Shown here: positions 51,128-59,244 of the stretch, piece by piece
How positions within the stretch are numbered: position 1 is the stretch's first letter
Layout: each line of letters opens with the position of its first letter
Source of the DNA: Bacillota bacterium
GTDB taxonomy: Bacteria; Bacillota; Clostridia; Oscillospirales; Ruminococcaceae
DNA length: 64,000 bases
Assembly: GCA_023439835.1 (NCBI GenBank)
Contig: JAEXUW010000004.1
Span: 21,995-85,994, forward strand
Direction: 5' to 3'
Position numbers and translations under genes: made by a program
The notes under the pieces: model-generated
Databases searched by the model: none
What the model saw: the letters and a program-made list of their open reading frames with translations, nothing else
Told to the model about the DNA's origin: nothing

Positions 51128-52219
51128 TTACCCAAGCGGAATAAAAACCTGTTTTTGCCATTCGCTCGGTGCTGTTGCGGCGGTATCACGTGTCACACGC
51201 TCGCCGTACATTGTTGCATCCACCTGAATTGAATCATCTAATTTTTCTAAGCGTATTACGGCTGTTCTGCCTGTCGGAACATAATTATAATTCTCATCAT
51301 ATTCCGTTTCCTCCCAGAAAAGAGTTATCGACTTGTCGTCAAAGACCATGTCGTAGAACGAATCCGACAATGAGCCATAGAATGAGTTGTCTTCATCAAT
51401 CCTTACTGAATATTCATACTCTTCATAGCCATAGCCGCGGCTGCCGTCGACTGAAATATTTGTGAAGTCATCAACTGAAAAGTGATAGCCCGTCATTGGT
51501 TCTGCCACTGCATAATAAGCATCGAGCTTGTCATAATCCTCCTGAAGAAGCGGCTTTGATAAATAGTATTCATTTCCAGAATAATTGTAATAGCGCAAAT
51601 CCTCGCTTTTTTCAATTTCCGTAAAAGTTGCCTGTTCATATTCATCAAAGACAGCAAAAAGCTGCCACTTGGTTGAGTAGCTTACTGCTGAGCTTGGGCT
51701 GTGAGATGCGTCGTAAAAATAGACCACATTATCAAACAGCATAAAGCCCTCAGAATAAAGCGGCATATGCATAAGCTGCTGATAAAAGTCATAGGCGGTC
51801 TGTGCGTCCGCCGCATTTTCAAATACAATTTTATATTTGCTGCTTGTTACCACGCCGAAATTATCATAGGTTACAAGGTTATATGTCATGCATCTGTTGA
51901 AAATCTCATCGGCACTGGCTGGATAACAGCTTGTTTTTGTGTAACAGTAATCATCCTCATCGGTCGAAAAATACTCATCATCATGCGGATGTGCCTGAAT
52001 AAAATCGGTATAGGATTTAATTGTCCCGCTGTCTGTGCTTGAAACATCACTAAATTCGGTCTGACTTTCCTGACTGGTATATTCAGTGGTGCTTGTGTGA
52101 AAGATGCCGTTATCATCGTCGTCATCTCTGTCTTTACCTTTGTTTTTCTCCTCATCGCAGGCGGCAAGCGTCATAGTCAGCATTACCGCCAACAAAAATA
52201 ATGCTATTTTCTTCTTCAT
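51128..52219 (-). CDS. Lipoprotein, tandem family member 2
   Basis: 363 residues: signal peptide MKKKIALFLLAVMLTMTLAAC, then the linker KNKGKDRDDDDDNGIFHTST, identical to that of member 1, then an unrelated ectodomain of about 300 residues. Function unknown. The start at 52219 is chosen by the GGAG site and signal peptide; the longer frame to 52282 would overlap member 1. Confidence 0.75.
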   Translation of the reverse strand: MKKKIALFLLAVMLTMTLAACDEEKNKGKDRDDDDDNGIFHTSTTEYTSQESQTEFSDVSSTDSGTIKSYTDFIQAHPHDDEYFSTDEDDYCYTKTSCYPASADEIFNRCMTYNLVTYDNFGVVTSSKYKIVFENAADAQTAYDFYQQLMHMPLYSEGFMLFDNVVYFYDASHSPSSAVSYSTKWQLFAVFDEYEQATFTEIEKSEDLRYYNYSGNEYYLSKPLLQEDYDKLDAYYAVAEPMTGYHFSVDDFTNISVDGSRGYGYEEYEYSVRIDEDNSFYGSLSDSFYDMVFDDKSITLFWEETEYDENYNYVPTGRTAVIRLEKLDDSIQVDATMYGERVTRDTAATAPSEWQKQVFIPLG

Positions 52220-52247
52220 AGTTTTCTCCTTTTTCATTTCTGATGTA

Positions 52248-52964
52248 TTACTGTCTATCATCCCAGCTATACTCTTTTTCAAGCAAGGTTAAATCAATCT
52301 CCCGAACATCATCGTAAAAATATATTCGCTTAAAAAATTCAGAGTCGCAATAAACTCCTTCAGAATACTCCTCAATATACTCATCATTTATACAATTATT
52401 TAATAAGTCGTCATAATAGCCCAGAGATAAGCTGTTAAAGCTAATATATTGTTCAATAGCATCCGCCACGATATATTTTCCTTCATATCTTACATTTTCA
52501 ACGCAATTCACATAAAAACCATCCGGAGCAGTAAGCTTTTCAAAAATTAATTCACTTGCTTCATCACCCATGTAAGGATTGTAAAATGCCAGCTTTACGT
52601 CACCCACCTGTCGATTATCGGCATTATACGTTACCAGTATCAAACCGGGGCTCAGCGATTCATATGAGCTGTTAAAAAACAATTCACCGCTTTGAATAAA
52701 AACTAATATGGATTTTACTGCTTCTTGGGATTCTTCGTCTGTATCCCAACTGCCGAATTCTCCATAATCAACGTCCTCACCGTTATTCTCTTGGTTGGCA
52801 TCCAAAGCATCCGTGACGCTTGCGGCGTCAGTGGTGCTTGTGTGAAAGATGCCGTTATCATCGTCGTCATCTCTGTCTTTACCTTTGTTTTTGTCCTCAT
52901 CGCAGGCGGCAAGTGTCATAGTCAGCATAATAGCCGACAAAATTAGTGCAAGCTTCTTTTTCAT
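52248..52964 (-). CDS. Lipoprotein, tandem family member 1
   Basis: 238 residues: signal MKKKLALILSAIMLTMTLAAC, the shared linker KNKGKDRDDDDDNGIFHTST, and a small ectodomain. First gene of the four-gene tandem, behind the promoter at 53021-53049. ATG at 52964 follows AAGGAG. No family recognised. Confidence 0.75.
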   Translation of the reverse strand: MKKKLALILSAIMLTMTLAACDEDKNKGKDRDDDDDNGIFHTSTTDAASVTDALDANQENNGEDVDYGEFGSWDTDEESQEAVKSILVFIQSGELFFNSSYESLSPGLILVTYNADNRQVGDVKLAFYNPYMGDEASELIFEKLTAPDGFYVNCVENVRYEGKYIVADAIEQYISFNSLSLGYYDDLLNNCINDEYIEEYSEGVYCDSEFFKRIYFYDDVREIDLTLLEKEYSWDDRQ

Positions 52965-53020
52965 AATTTTCTCCTTATTAATTTTAGGCTTGAATAGATA
53001 TTCAAACGCATATTTTCTAA

Positions 53021-53049
53021 ATTATACTGCAACAGAAACGAAAAATCAA
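53021..53049 (-). promoter_or_regulatory. Promoter of the lipoprotein operon
   Basis: TTGATT, 17 nt, TATAAT on the minus strand, 57 nt upstream of member 1. The rest of 53050-53290 is AT-rich with no gene seen. Confidence 0.75.
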
Positions 53050-53351
53050 CCAAAATATTCCGTTAGAGAAAAATGGTCTAAAAATTTATGGAAAATAAAC
53101 TATAATATATTTCTTTCTATTGATTTTTATAGAAATAATAAAGTAAAAAAATAATATATGTACCTTTTTTTACTTATAACAGGTCTAAAGCTTATTGATA
53201 TTTTAAAGTTTGTGTGTTATCATTATTTCTAAGCATTGAACATTTGAGGTAAAATCTTGATAAAACATTAACAATTCAATGCAAAAATTTACGGGAGGTT
53301 TTTAGAAAGTAAGAGAAAAAAGTTGACCCGCACAAATCCTCAATCGGCAAT

Positions 53352-53768
53352 ATGGATGCAAACATCTTCGCGATTTTCACCTATCTAATCTCAATAGTAA
53401 TCGGCTTTATTCCCGGTGTCAGGTATGTCGCATGGCTCGCACCGCTTATTTTCCTGTTTGTTGAAAAGCAAAGCAACTTTGTCAAATTCCATGCGGTTCA
53501 GTCCTTTGTATTAAACCTCATCGGTCAGATTCTCGCCTTTATCTTCTCGGTTATTCTCACTGGAATAATTTATGGAAGCGTAGCGGCAGGAAGCCTTAGC
53601 GGGCTTCTCGGAGGAGCCGGACTTCTCGGTTTAATAGCACTGGCTATCTCAATAATAATACTTATTTTTGCGATTATTTCAATCATCAAAGCATATGGAT
53701 ATATTGAGTATCACATTCCCTTTGCTGCCCCGATTAATAAAATAATTCTCCCCATGGTAATAAAATAA
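53352..53768 (+). CDS. DUF4870 membrane protein, start possibly lost
   Basis: 138 residues from ATG 53352, with three TM helices and the family core FVEKQSNFVKFHAVQSFVLN. Upstream of the ATG the same frame reads KKVDPHKSSIGN, which also looks like this family, but it opens with GAG directly after TAA at 53310 and has no start codon. A good GGGAGG site lies at 53293-53298, 12-15 nt before that GAG. So the original start may have been mutated and the gene may now start late and weakly. Confidence 0.75.
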   Translation: MDANIFAIFTYLISIVIGFIPGVRYVAWLAPLIFLFVEKQSNFVKFHAVQSFVLNLIGQILAFIFSVILTGIIYGSVAAGSLSGLLGGAGLLGLIALAISIIILIFAIISIIKAYGYIEYHIPFAAPINKIILPMVIK

Positions 53769-53790
53769 TCTATTTAGAGGAGCATAAAGT

Positions 53791-54117
53791 ATGGCTTTCT
53801 ATAAAACACCCTGTCGCTTCTGTGGTGAGCTGATTCCCGGCGATTCGGCATTCTGCCCGAAATGCACACGGAAGAATCCGTTTTCCGAAAGCTGTCCTGA
53901 CTGCATGCGGGAAATCGGTCGTGACGACATGGTTTGCCCCTCCTGCGGAAGAAAGCTTTACATAGCATGCCCCGTCTGCGGAAAGCAGACCTTTGTTTCA
54001 GACAAATGCGATATCTGCAGCGCCGAGCTTTTCAGACAGTGCAAAAACAAAAAGTGCGGCAGTATGCAGTTTTTAGATCATGAAAAATGCACACTTTGCG
54101 GCAAAAAAATGAAGTAA
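53791..54117 (+). CDS. Multi zinc-ribbon protein
   Basis: 108 residues with five or six CxxC pairs (CRFCGE, CPKCTR, CPDCMR, CPSCGRK, CPVCGK, CDICSA, CTLCGK), a tandem array of zinc ribbons. ATG at 53791 follows GAGGAG. First of three zinc-ribbon genes. Role unknown; such arrays usually bind proteins or nucleic acid. Confidence 0.75.
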   Translation: MAFYKTPCRFCGELIPGDSAFCPKCTRKNPFSESCPDCMREIGRDDMVCPSCGRKLYIACPVCGKQTFVSDKCDICSAELFRQCKNKKCGSMQFLDHEKCTLCGKKMK

Positions 54118-54132
54118 CAGGAGGCTTTGTTA

Positions 54133-54801
54133 ATGCTTAAAGCTTTTACCAGAAACTATGAAGATAACAGCACCGACGCTGGATTTCAGTTCACCTTTTA
54201 CTGTGACCTTTGTCACGACGGCTTCAAAAGCTCATTTATCGAATCGACCACCTACAAAAAAGGCAATAAAATGAAGGCGCTTACAGGCGGTGCAAGAATT
54301 CTCGGCAACCTTTTTGGGGGAGCAGTCGGGAACGCCGCATACAACGCTAGCTATGGCGGTGATATTCTTTCTCAAAAGTTTGAAGGCATGACGCCCGAGT
54401 GGCAAAAAGAGCATGAAAAGGCTTTTGAAATCGCCCAGAATGAAGCACAGCGGCATTTCCACCGCTGTCAAAACTGCCGTCAGTGGGTTTGTGACGCCGA
54501 TTATAATGAGGACACTATGATGTGCACCGAGTGTTCTCCCCGTGAGAATGTTGCGGTATCAAAAGCGAGAGCCGACAAAATGCTCAAGGATATTGAGGAT
54601 GCGGCGGAAAATACAACTGTTTTTTCCGGGAAAATTGAAAAGAAAACCCTTGTTTGTCCTAAATGCAACAAGCCTTGCGGTGAGGGCAAATTCTGCAACA
54701 ACTGCGGCGCTAACCTGTCACTTAACAAATGCCCGTCCTGCGGGAATTCTGTTGCGATGGGCGTTCGCTTCTGCGGCGAATGCGGGAACAAAATGTTTTA
54801 A
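54133..54801 (+). CDS. Zinc-ribbon protein with glycine-rich middle
   Basis: 222 residues: an N-terminal ribbon (FYCDLCHDGF), a glycine-rich hydrophobic stretch (RILGNLFGGAVGNAAYNASYGGD, near 55-80), a second ribbon (CQNCRQW...CTEC) and a C-terminal double zinc ribbon (CPKCNKPC...CNNCG, CPSCGNS...CGECG). ATG at 54133 follows AGGAGG. Function unknown; same operon as its neighbours. Confidence 0.75.
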   Translation: MLKAFTRNYEDNSTDAGFQFTFYCDLCHDGFKSSFIESTTYKKGNKMKALTGGARILGNLFGGAVGNAAYNASYGGDILSQKFEGMTPEWQKEHEKAFEIAQNEAQRHFHRCQNCRQWVCDADYNEDTMMCTECSPRENVAVSKARADKMLKDIEDAAENTTVFSGKIEKKTLVCPKCNKPCGEGKFCNNCGANLSLNKCPSCGNSVAMGVRFCGECGNKMF

Positions 54802-54833
54802 TCTTATTAAATAAACACGGAAGGAACATGAAG

Positions 54834-55304
54834 ATGGACATTTTTAGTGGACTAATGAAAGGCTTCGGCGGATTTATCCCTCAGGACGATCCCGATGCTA
54901 AAATACTTACGGCGACCTCAGATTTAAACGAGCTTCGTGAAAAGGAAAAAGGCGTTTATGAAAAAATCGGACGAAAGGCTATATCCGAAATCGGCGAAAA
55001 GCCCGAGTATTCCGAGCTGATAAACGAGCTAAAGCTGATTGCGCTGAATATAAAAACAGCCGAAGAAAAGCTTTCAGCCGCAAAGCTTGAAAAGGAAGAA
55101 AAGCAAAAGCAAAAGGATGCAGAGGAAGCTGCGCTTGAGGCTAATTTCTGCCCCGAATGCGGCACAGAAAACGCCGTCGGCGCTAAGTTTTGCAACTCCT
55201 GCGGTTCAAAGCTAGGGGGAGAAGCAAAGTCCTTCTGCACAGAATGCGGCGCTGAGAACCCTAAAGCTTCAAAGTTCTGTCAACAGTGCGGTGCATCTAT
55301 CTAA
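54834..55304 (+). CDS. Coiled-coil protein with C-terminal double zinc ribbon
   Basis: 156 residues: a helical, charged N-terminal part to about 100 (ELREKEKGVYEKIGRKAI, AEEKLSAAKLEKEEKQK), then two ribbons (CPECGTE...CNSCGSK and CTECGAE...CQQCGAS). ATG at 54834 is 8 nt after AAGGA. Similar proteins are found with SPFH proteins in Firmicutes, and an SPFH gene is 800 bp away. Ends 3 bp before the first 182-bp repeat. Confidence 0.75.
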   Translation: MDIFSGLMKGFGGFIPQDDPDAKILTATSDLNELREKEKGVYEKIGRKAISEIGEKPEYSELINELKLIALNIKTAEEKLSAAKLEKEEKQKQKDAEEAALEANFCPECGTENAVGAKFCNSCGSKLGGEAKSFCTECGAENPKASKFCQQCGASI

Positions 55305-55307
55305 CCG

Positions 55308-55488
55308 TTTAGTAGCCAGAAAATAGTTATTAGAAGTTAGTATCAGCTTTTGCGACAGTAAGAAAAGCTAACAAACGTCGCCTTTAAACTTCAAGGCACA
55401 AGCCTATAAATAGGCGAGCCGTTGGAACAGTACCCAAGCGAAAGCGGTGCATTTATCAACGCTATTAAACCGGCGCAGCCGTCACTCA
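55308..55488 (+). repeat. 182-bp intergenic repeat, copy 1
   Basis: Nearly identical to 55573-55754; differences cluster around 55334 and 55360-55376. Internal hairpins: GCCTT/AAGGC and GCCTAT/ATAGGC are invariant. Candidate structured RNA or mobile repeat. An 84-bp unique spacer follows. Confidence 0.9.
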
Positions 55489-55572
55489 AACGCAATAGTT
55501 CCGCTAACAAAAGCGACAATATAAAACAAAAATACAAGTCAACTCCAAGTCCAGCGAACGACTGTGTGCTCT

Positions 55573-55754
55573 TTTAGTAGCCAGAAAATAGTTATTAGTA
55601 GTTAGTATCAGCTTTTGCGACAGTGAAATAAGCTTAGAAAATGTCGCCTTTAAACTTCAAGGCACAAGCCTATAAATAGGCGAGCCGTTGGAACAGTACC
55701 CAAGCGAAAGCGGTGCATTTATCAACGCTATTAAACCGGCGCAGCCGTCACTCA
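55573..55754 (+). repeat. 182-bp intergenic repeat, copy 2
   Basis: Second copy of the repeat at 55308. The last 100 bp are identical in both copies. The frame MEQYPSESGAFINAIKP inside it looks protein-like but recurs with different endings and has no ribosome binding site, so I do not call it a gene. Confidence 0.9.
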
Positions 55755-55896
55755 GAGTCTCAATATCACCAAAACAAAGCATCAAAACTCACAAAAAGAC
55801 TTTATTAATCACTGTTAGCACCGAAATGCTTGCTAAAAGCAAGCATCGTGTGCGCCTAAACCGTCAGAAGCCCTCGGCGAGAGGGTGCTTCTTTTG

Positions 55897-55926
55897 TTAC
55901 TTTTCTTGCACAAGCAAGAAAAGTAA
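55897..55926. repeat. Perfect palindrome
   Basis: 12-bp arms TTACTTTTCTTG/CAAGAAAAGTAA around CACAAG. The arm sequence is reused in the tandem array that follows. Confidence 0.85.
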
Positions 55927-55943
55927 AGAGGTATAAGGGACCT

Positions 55944-56057
55944 GCTTTTCTCCCACAAGAAAGAAAAGTAAAGAAAGCATAAAAATTTCGCTTTTCTCCC
56001 ACAAGCAAGAAAAGTAAAGAAAGCATAAAGATTTCGCTTTTCTCCCACAAGAAAGAA
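55944..56057. repeat. 46-bp tandem repeat array
   Basis: Units begin at 55944, 55990 and 56036 (last partial), each GCTTTTCTCCCACAAG followed by AAGAAAAGTAAAGAAAGCAT and a short AT stretch. Units differ at one or two bases. With the palindrome and 182-bp repeats it fills the whole gap 55305-56067. Confidence 0.85.
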
Positions 56058-56067
56058 TAAAACAAAA

Positions 56068-56098
56068 AACGTCACCGTGAAAAAATCACGGTGACGTT
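56068..56098. terminator. Strong bidirectional terminator
   Basis: Perfect 13-bp stem AACGTCACCGTGA/TCACGGTGACGTT with an AAAAA loop, just after the SPFH gene stop. Confidence 0.9.
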
Positions 56099-56106
56099 AT
56101 CTTTTA

Positions 56107-56976
56107 TTACGGAGTAATTGTCGCTGGCGGATTAACCGTCGTGCCGTTATTACTGTTGTAATCCTCCATTATTTTCGCTATATCAATCATCACAGAGCCG
56201 TCCGAAACCACAGCGGGAAGCTTACCGTCCCATTTCTTTATGTACTCCATAATAATCATTTCCTGAGTAATCTGTTCACTCTTGATTTTATAAGCTTCAG
56301 CCTCCGCCTTAGCCTGCTCGATGGTCTGCTCTGCCTCAACCTTAATTCTGACAAGATCCTGTTCAGCCTTCAACGCATTCTGCTGTGCGGTCTGCTTTGC
56401 CTCGATAGCGGCATTGAACTCCGCCGAGAAATCAAAGCTTGTGATATTGAAAACCTCAATCGAGAAACCAAAAGGCTCAATTTTCTTAGCCAGAACCTCT
56501 CTCATCTGCTCACCGACGACCTGACGGTTAGTGATAAGCTCCTCAGCTGTGAAGCGTGCGGTTACCGCCTTGACAGATTCAATTATCGACGGATTAATAA
56601 GAGTATCCTGAAACGCAACTCCAAGATTTCGATAAATATAAACCGACTCAGAGGTTTTAACACGATAATTTAAAGCAATCGTGCTTGAAACGTTCTGAAG
56701 ATCCTTTGAAGCGCTTGCACAGTTAACCTCAGCCTTCAAAACTCTGTTGTCAATCTGAACAACCTGTTGAATAAAAGGGATTTTAAAGTGAAGCCCTTCC
56801 TGAAGAACAGTATTGCTCGGCTTTTGAAATGTCATAATAACCCCCGTATGTCCCGCATTAACAGTCGTGAACGAGTTAAACAATAGTATAAGGAAGAACA
56901 ATCCTCCGATTACCCATCCGACTAATTTTCCGGGATTAAATTCCCCTGTCTTTTTCATCTTGATTACCTCAGCCAT
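56107..56976 (-). CDS. SPFH/prohibitin family membrane protein
   Basis: 289 residues. One N-terminal TM helix (VIGGLFFLILLFNSF, near 18-33), the SPFH beta domain (AGHTGVIMTFQKPSNTVLQEGLHFKIPF), then a long coiled coil (EAKQTAQQNALKAEQDLVRIKVEAEQ) and a Pro/Thr end. Prohibitin-type scaffold of membrane microdomains. ATG at 56976 follows AAAGGAG. It may share a transcript with the ricT gene 15 bp upstream. Confidence 0.9.
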   Translation of the reverse strand: MAEVIKMKKTGEFNPGKLVGWVIGGLFFLILLFNSFTTVNAGHTGVIMTFQKPSNTVLQEGLHFKIPFIQQVVQIDNRVLKAEVNCASASKDLQNVSSTIALNYRVKTSESVYIYRNLGVAFQDTLINPSIIESVKAVTARFTAEELITNRQVVGEQMREVLAKKIEPFGFSIEVFNITSFDFSAEFNAAIEAKQTAQQNALKAEQDLVRIKVEAEQTIEQAKAEAEAYKIKSEQITQEMIIMEYIKKWDGKLPAVVSDGSVMIDIAKIMEDYNSNNGTTVNPPATITP

Positions 56977-56990
56977 AAATTTCTCCTTTA

Positions 56991-57857
56991 CTATTTATCC
57001 TCAAGAGCCTTCAGGGCCTTGATTTCTTCTCTGTCAAGTCTGATAACAGCATCCTTTAAAATCTTCACCTGTGTTCTTTCAAAAACCACAGGGGGAAGAT
57101 CGTTGCCGTCATGCTTGACCTTGAGCTTTCCTGTGAGAATATTTACATCCTCAACATATCCCTTTCCGTCGGGAGTTTCGACATAAGCCCCAACCTTGGG
57201 TGTGATTTTCAAAAGCTCCTCATAACAGTCCTGCTCATATTTAAGACAGCACATAAGTCGCCCGCAGGTTCCCGATATTTTTGAAGGGTTAAGAGAAAGC
57301 CCCTGCTCCTTCGCCATTTTTATTGAAACCGGCTGAAACTCACCCAGAAATGTTTTACAGCAAAAAGCCCTGCCGCATATTCCAAGCCCGCCTAGAATCT
57401 TCGACTCATCACGAACGCCGATTTGTCTAAGCTCAATTCTTGTTCTGAAAACAGACGCCAAATCCTTGACAAGCTCACGAAAGTCCACGCGGTTTTCAGA
57501 GGTGAAATAAAACAACAGCTTATTGTTGTCAAAGGTGCATTCCACATCGACAAGGTTCATATCAAGCCCGTGATTTTTAATCTTCTCCTCACAGATTGAA
57601 AAAGCATCCTTTTCCTTTTGCCTGTTGTTCTCAACTATTTTAAAATCAGCATCTGTCGCAACACGAATAATGCTTTTTAGCGGTGGCATAATCTCTCTGT
57701 CCTCAACCATTCTGTTTGAAATTGCAACCTCACCGCACTCGACGCCTCTGGCTGTTTCAACGATAACATGCTGCCCCGCATCTATTTTCTTCCCGTCGGG
57801 AGAAAAGTAATAAACCTTCCCGACGCTTTTAAATCTAACTCCGATAATTTCGGTCAT
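56991..57857 (-). CDS. ricT: PSP1-domain protein RicT (YaaT)
   Basis: 288 residues. The PSP1 domain with GLGICGRAFCCKTFLGEF and SGTCGRLMCCLKYEQDCYEELL carries the cysteines that bind Fe-S clusters in B. subtilis RicT, a partner of RicA/RicF that helps RNase Y and sporulation. RicA and RicF are not in the window. It follows holB, as in B. subtilis. Confidence 0.9.
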   Translation of the reverse strand: MTEIIGVRFKSVGKVYYFSPDGKKIDAGQHVIVETARGVECGEVAISNRMVEDREIMPPLKSIIRVATDADFKIVENNRQKEKDAFSICEEKIKNHGLDMNLVDVECTFDNNKLLFYFTSENRVDFRELVKDLASVFRTRIELRQIGVRDESKILGGLGICGRAFCCKTFLGEFQPVSIKMAKEQGLSLNPSKISGTCGRLMCCLKYEQDCYEELLKITPKVGAYVETPDGKGYVEDVNILTGKLKVKHDGNDLPPVVFERTQVKILKDAVIRLDREEIKALKALEDK

Positions 57858-57884
57858 GCTTTATAAATCCCGCCTTTCAAATTC

Positions 57885-58868
57885 CTAAATGATATTTTTA
57901 ATTTCGGCACAAAGTGCGGTAAGCGTTAATGAAAGATTAGCGTTACCGTCCTGCCTCCGTGACATTTCCAAAACAGTGCGAAAAAGCTCGTCCGCCTGTC
58001 TTGAGGTAATTTTTTTTGAGAGCTTTTGGGAGCCGTCAGGATAACACCCTGTCAGAGCGTCGCCACCCGCCTTTAAAACTGCGGCATCCCGAATCACCTT
58101 TAAAAGCAGCATAAGCACCGTCTTAGTCTGTGCCTTGTCCCTGTCAAGAGTGTTGACAGCTTTTAAAAGGGCATACTCATTCCCCTTAATGATACAATCT
58201 GAAATTTCACGCGCAGTTAAAACTGCCGTTTTAAGCTCTTTTCCCGAAAGATAGTCAAGACAAAGCCCGATATTCCCGAAAAAAGCCCCGACCGCCTCAT
58301 CGATAAGCGACTGGTCGGTTATCCCCCTGTCTGAAAGCGCCTGCCTGCACTCGCCGGCTGAAACCTCACAGACACCGAGAGAAATCACTCTTGAAAGCAC
58401 AGTTGAAAGAAACACCCCTTTTGAAGAAGCGGTAAAAATAAACACCGCATGCGGGGGAGGCTCCTCAATCAGCTTTAAAAGTGTGTTTTGTGACGCCGCC
58501 GCCATGCTGTCACAATCCTCAAAAATATAAACCTTATATTTCCCCTCGTTTGGGCGAATATAAGCGCCGGCACAAATCTCACGGAGATTTTTAACCGCAA
58601 ACCCCTTGTTCTCAGCGGAGTGATAAACAGAAATTACATCGGGGTGCGACCCGTGTGAAATCATTCTGCAGTCCCTGCATTCCATACAGGGAGCATTAAC
58701 GCCTTCACACAGAATTTGCTGTGCCATATATCGGGCAATGGTTTTCTTTCCAAGCCCCTTTTCGCCATACAGCAGGAAAGCATGCGATAAACGCCCACTG
58801 CTAATCATAGAAGTGAGCGTGTCAAAAATGTGTTTGTTTGAATAAATCCTGCCAGCGTCTGAATTCAT
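57885..58868 (-). CDS. holB: DNA polymerase III subunit delta'
   Basis: 327 residues. The clamp-loader AAA+ fold: FLLYGEKGLGKKTIARYM (P-loop), zinc module CEGVNAPCMECRDC, VYIFEDCDSM (Walker B-like), and TLLKLIEEPPPHAVFIFTAS (sensor 1). ATG at 58868 is 9 nt after AAAGG; a TTG at 58895 overlaps darA. Clustered with darA and ricT as in other Firmicutes. Confidence 0.92.
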   Translation of the reverse strand: MNSDAGRIYSNKHIFDTLTSMISSGRLSHAFLLYGEKGLGKKTIARYMAQQILCEGVNAPCMECRDCRMISHGSHPDVISVYHSAENKGFAVKNLREICAGAYIRPNEGKYKVYIFEDCDSMAAASQNTLLKLIEEPPPHAVFIFTASSKGVFLSTVLSRVISLGVCEVSAGECRQALSDRGITDQSLIDEAVGAFFGNIGLCLDYLSGKELKTAVLTAREISDCIIKGNEYALLKAVNTLDRDKAQTKTVLMLLLKVIRDAAVLKAGGDALTGCYPDGSQKLSKKITSRQADELFRTVLEMSRRQDGNANLSLTLTALCAEIKNII

Positions 58869-58872
58869 ATGC

Positions 58873-59196
58873 TCAGACCTTTTCAAATCGCTCAATATTA
58901 GTCACGAAAATCGTGGCACCGCCCACTGAAACCTCAACCGGAAAGGAAGTATAGGTCCCCACGCCGTATGATGCGGCGGACGGAACAAACTGCTTTCTGC
59001 GTCGGCTGTGCTTTGCGATAACATCGATGACCTCATCTATTTTATCATCATCGGTACAGACCAAAAAGGTGGTGTTCCCCGACATGAGAAACCCCCCAGT
59101 CGAAGCAAGCTTTGTAGCCTGATATCCCGCCTTTGTCAGTGCGGAGGATACAGAACTGCTGTCGTCGTTGTTGACTATGGCAAATATCAGCTTCAT
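58873..59196 (-). CDS. darA: Cyclic-di-AMP receptor DarA (PstA)
   Basis: 107 residues, a PII-like trimer that binds cyclic di-AMP. MKLIFAIVNNDDSSSVSSALTKAGYQATKLASTGGFLMSGNTTFL is the family signature, with KQFVPSAASYGVGTYTSFPVEVSVGGATIFV at the C-terminus. ATG at 59196 follows AGGGGG. Its stop is 4 bp from the holB start. Confidence 0.93.
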   Translation of the reverse strand: MKLIFAIVNNDDSSSVSSALTKAGYQATKLASTGGFLMSGNTTFLVCTDDDKIDEVIDVIAKHSRRRKQFVPSAASYGVGTYTSFPVEVSVGGATIFVTNIERFEKV

Positions 59197-59244
59197 AAAA
59201 ATGCCCCCTGACCGAAAATTAGAAAAGTGCAAATCTTTTCTCTA

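Noticed and set aside
51886..52167. ORFs opposite the lipoprotein signal and Asp-rich linker
   Set aside because: They are mirror reads of the repeated 5' cassette and appear at both copies.
55688..55936. 82-codon ORF starting MEQYPSESGAFINA
   Set aside because: It begins inside the 182-bp repeat, runs into the palindrome, and lacks a ribosome binding site. The other repeat copy has the same start but a different continuation, so it is repeat-derived.
55308..56057. Possible CRISPR array from the repeats
   Set aside because: Repeats are 182 bp and 46 bp with no regular unique spacers and no cas genes.
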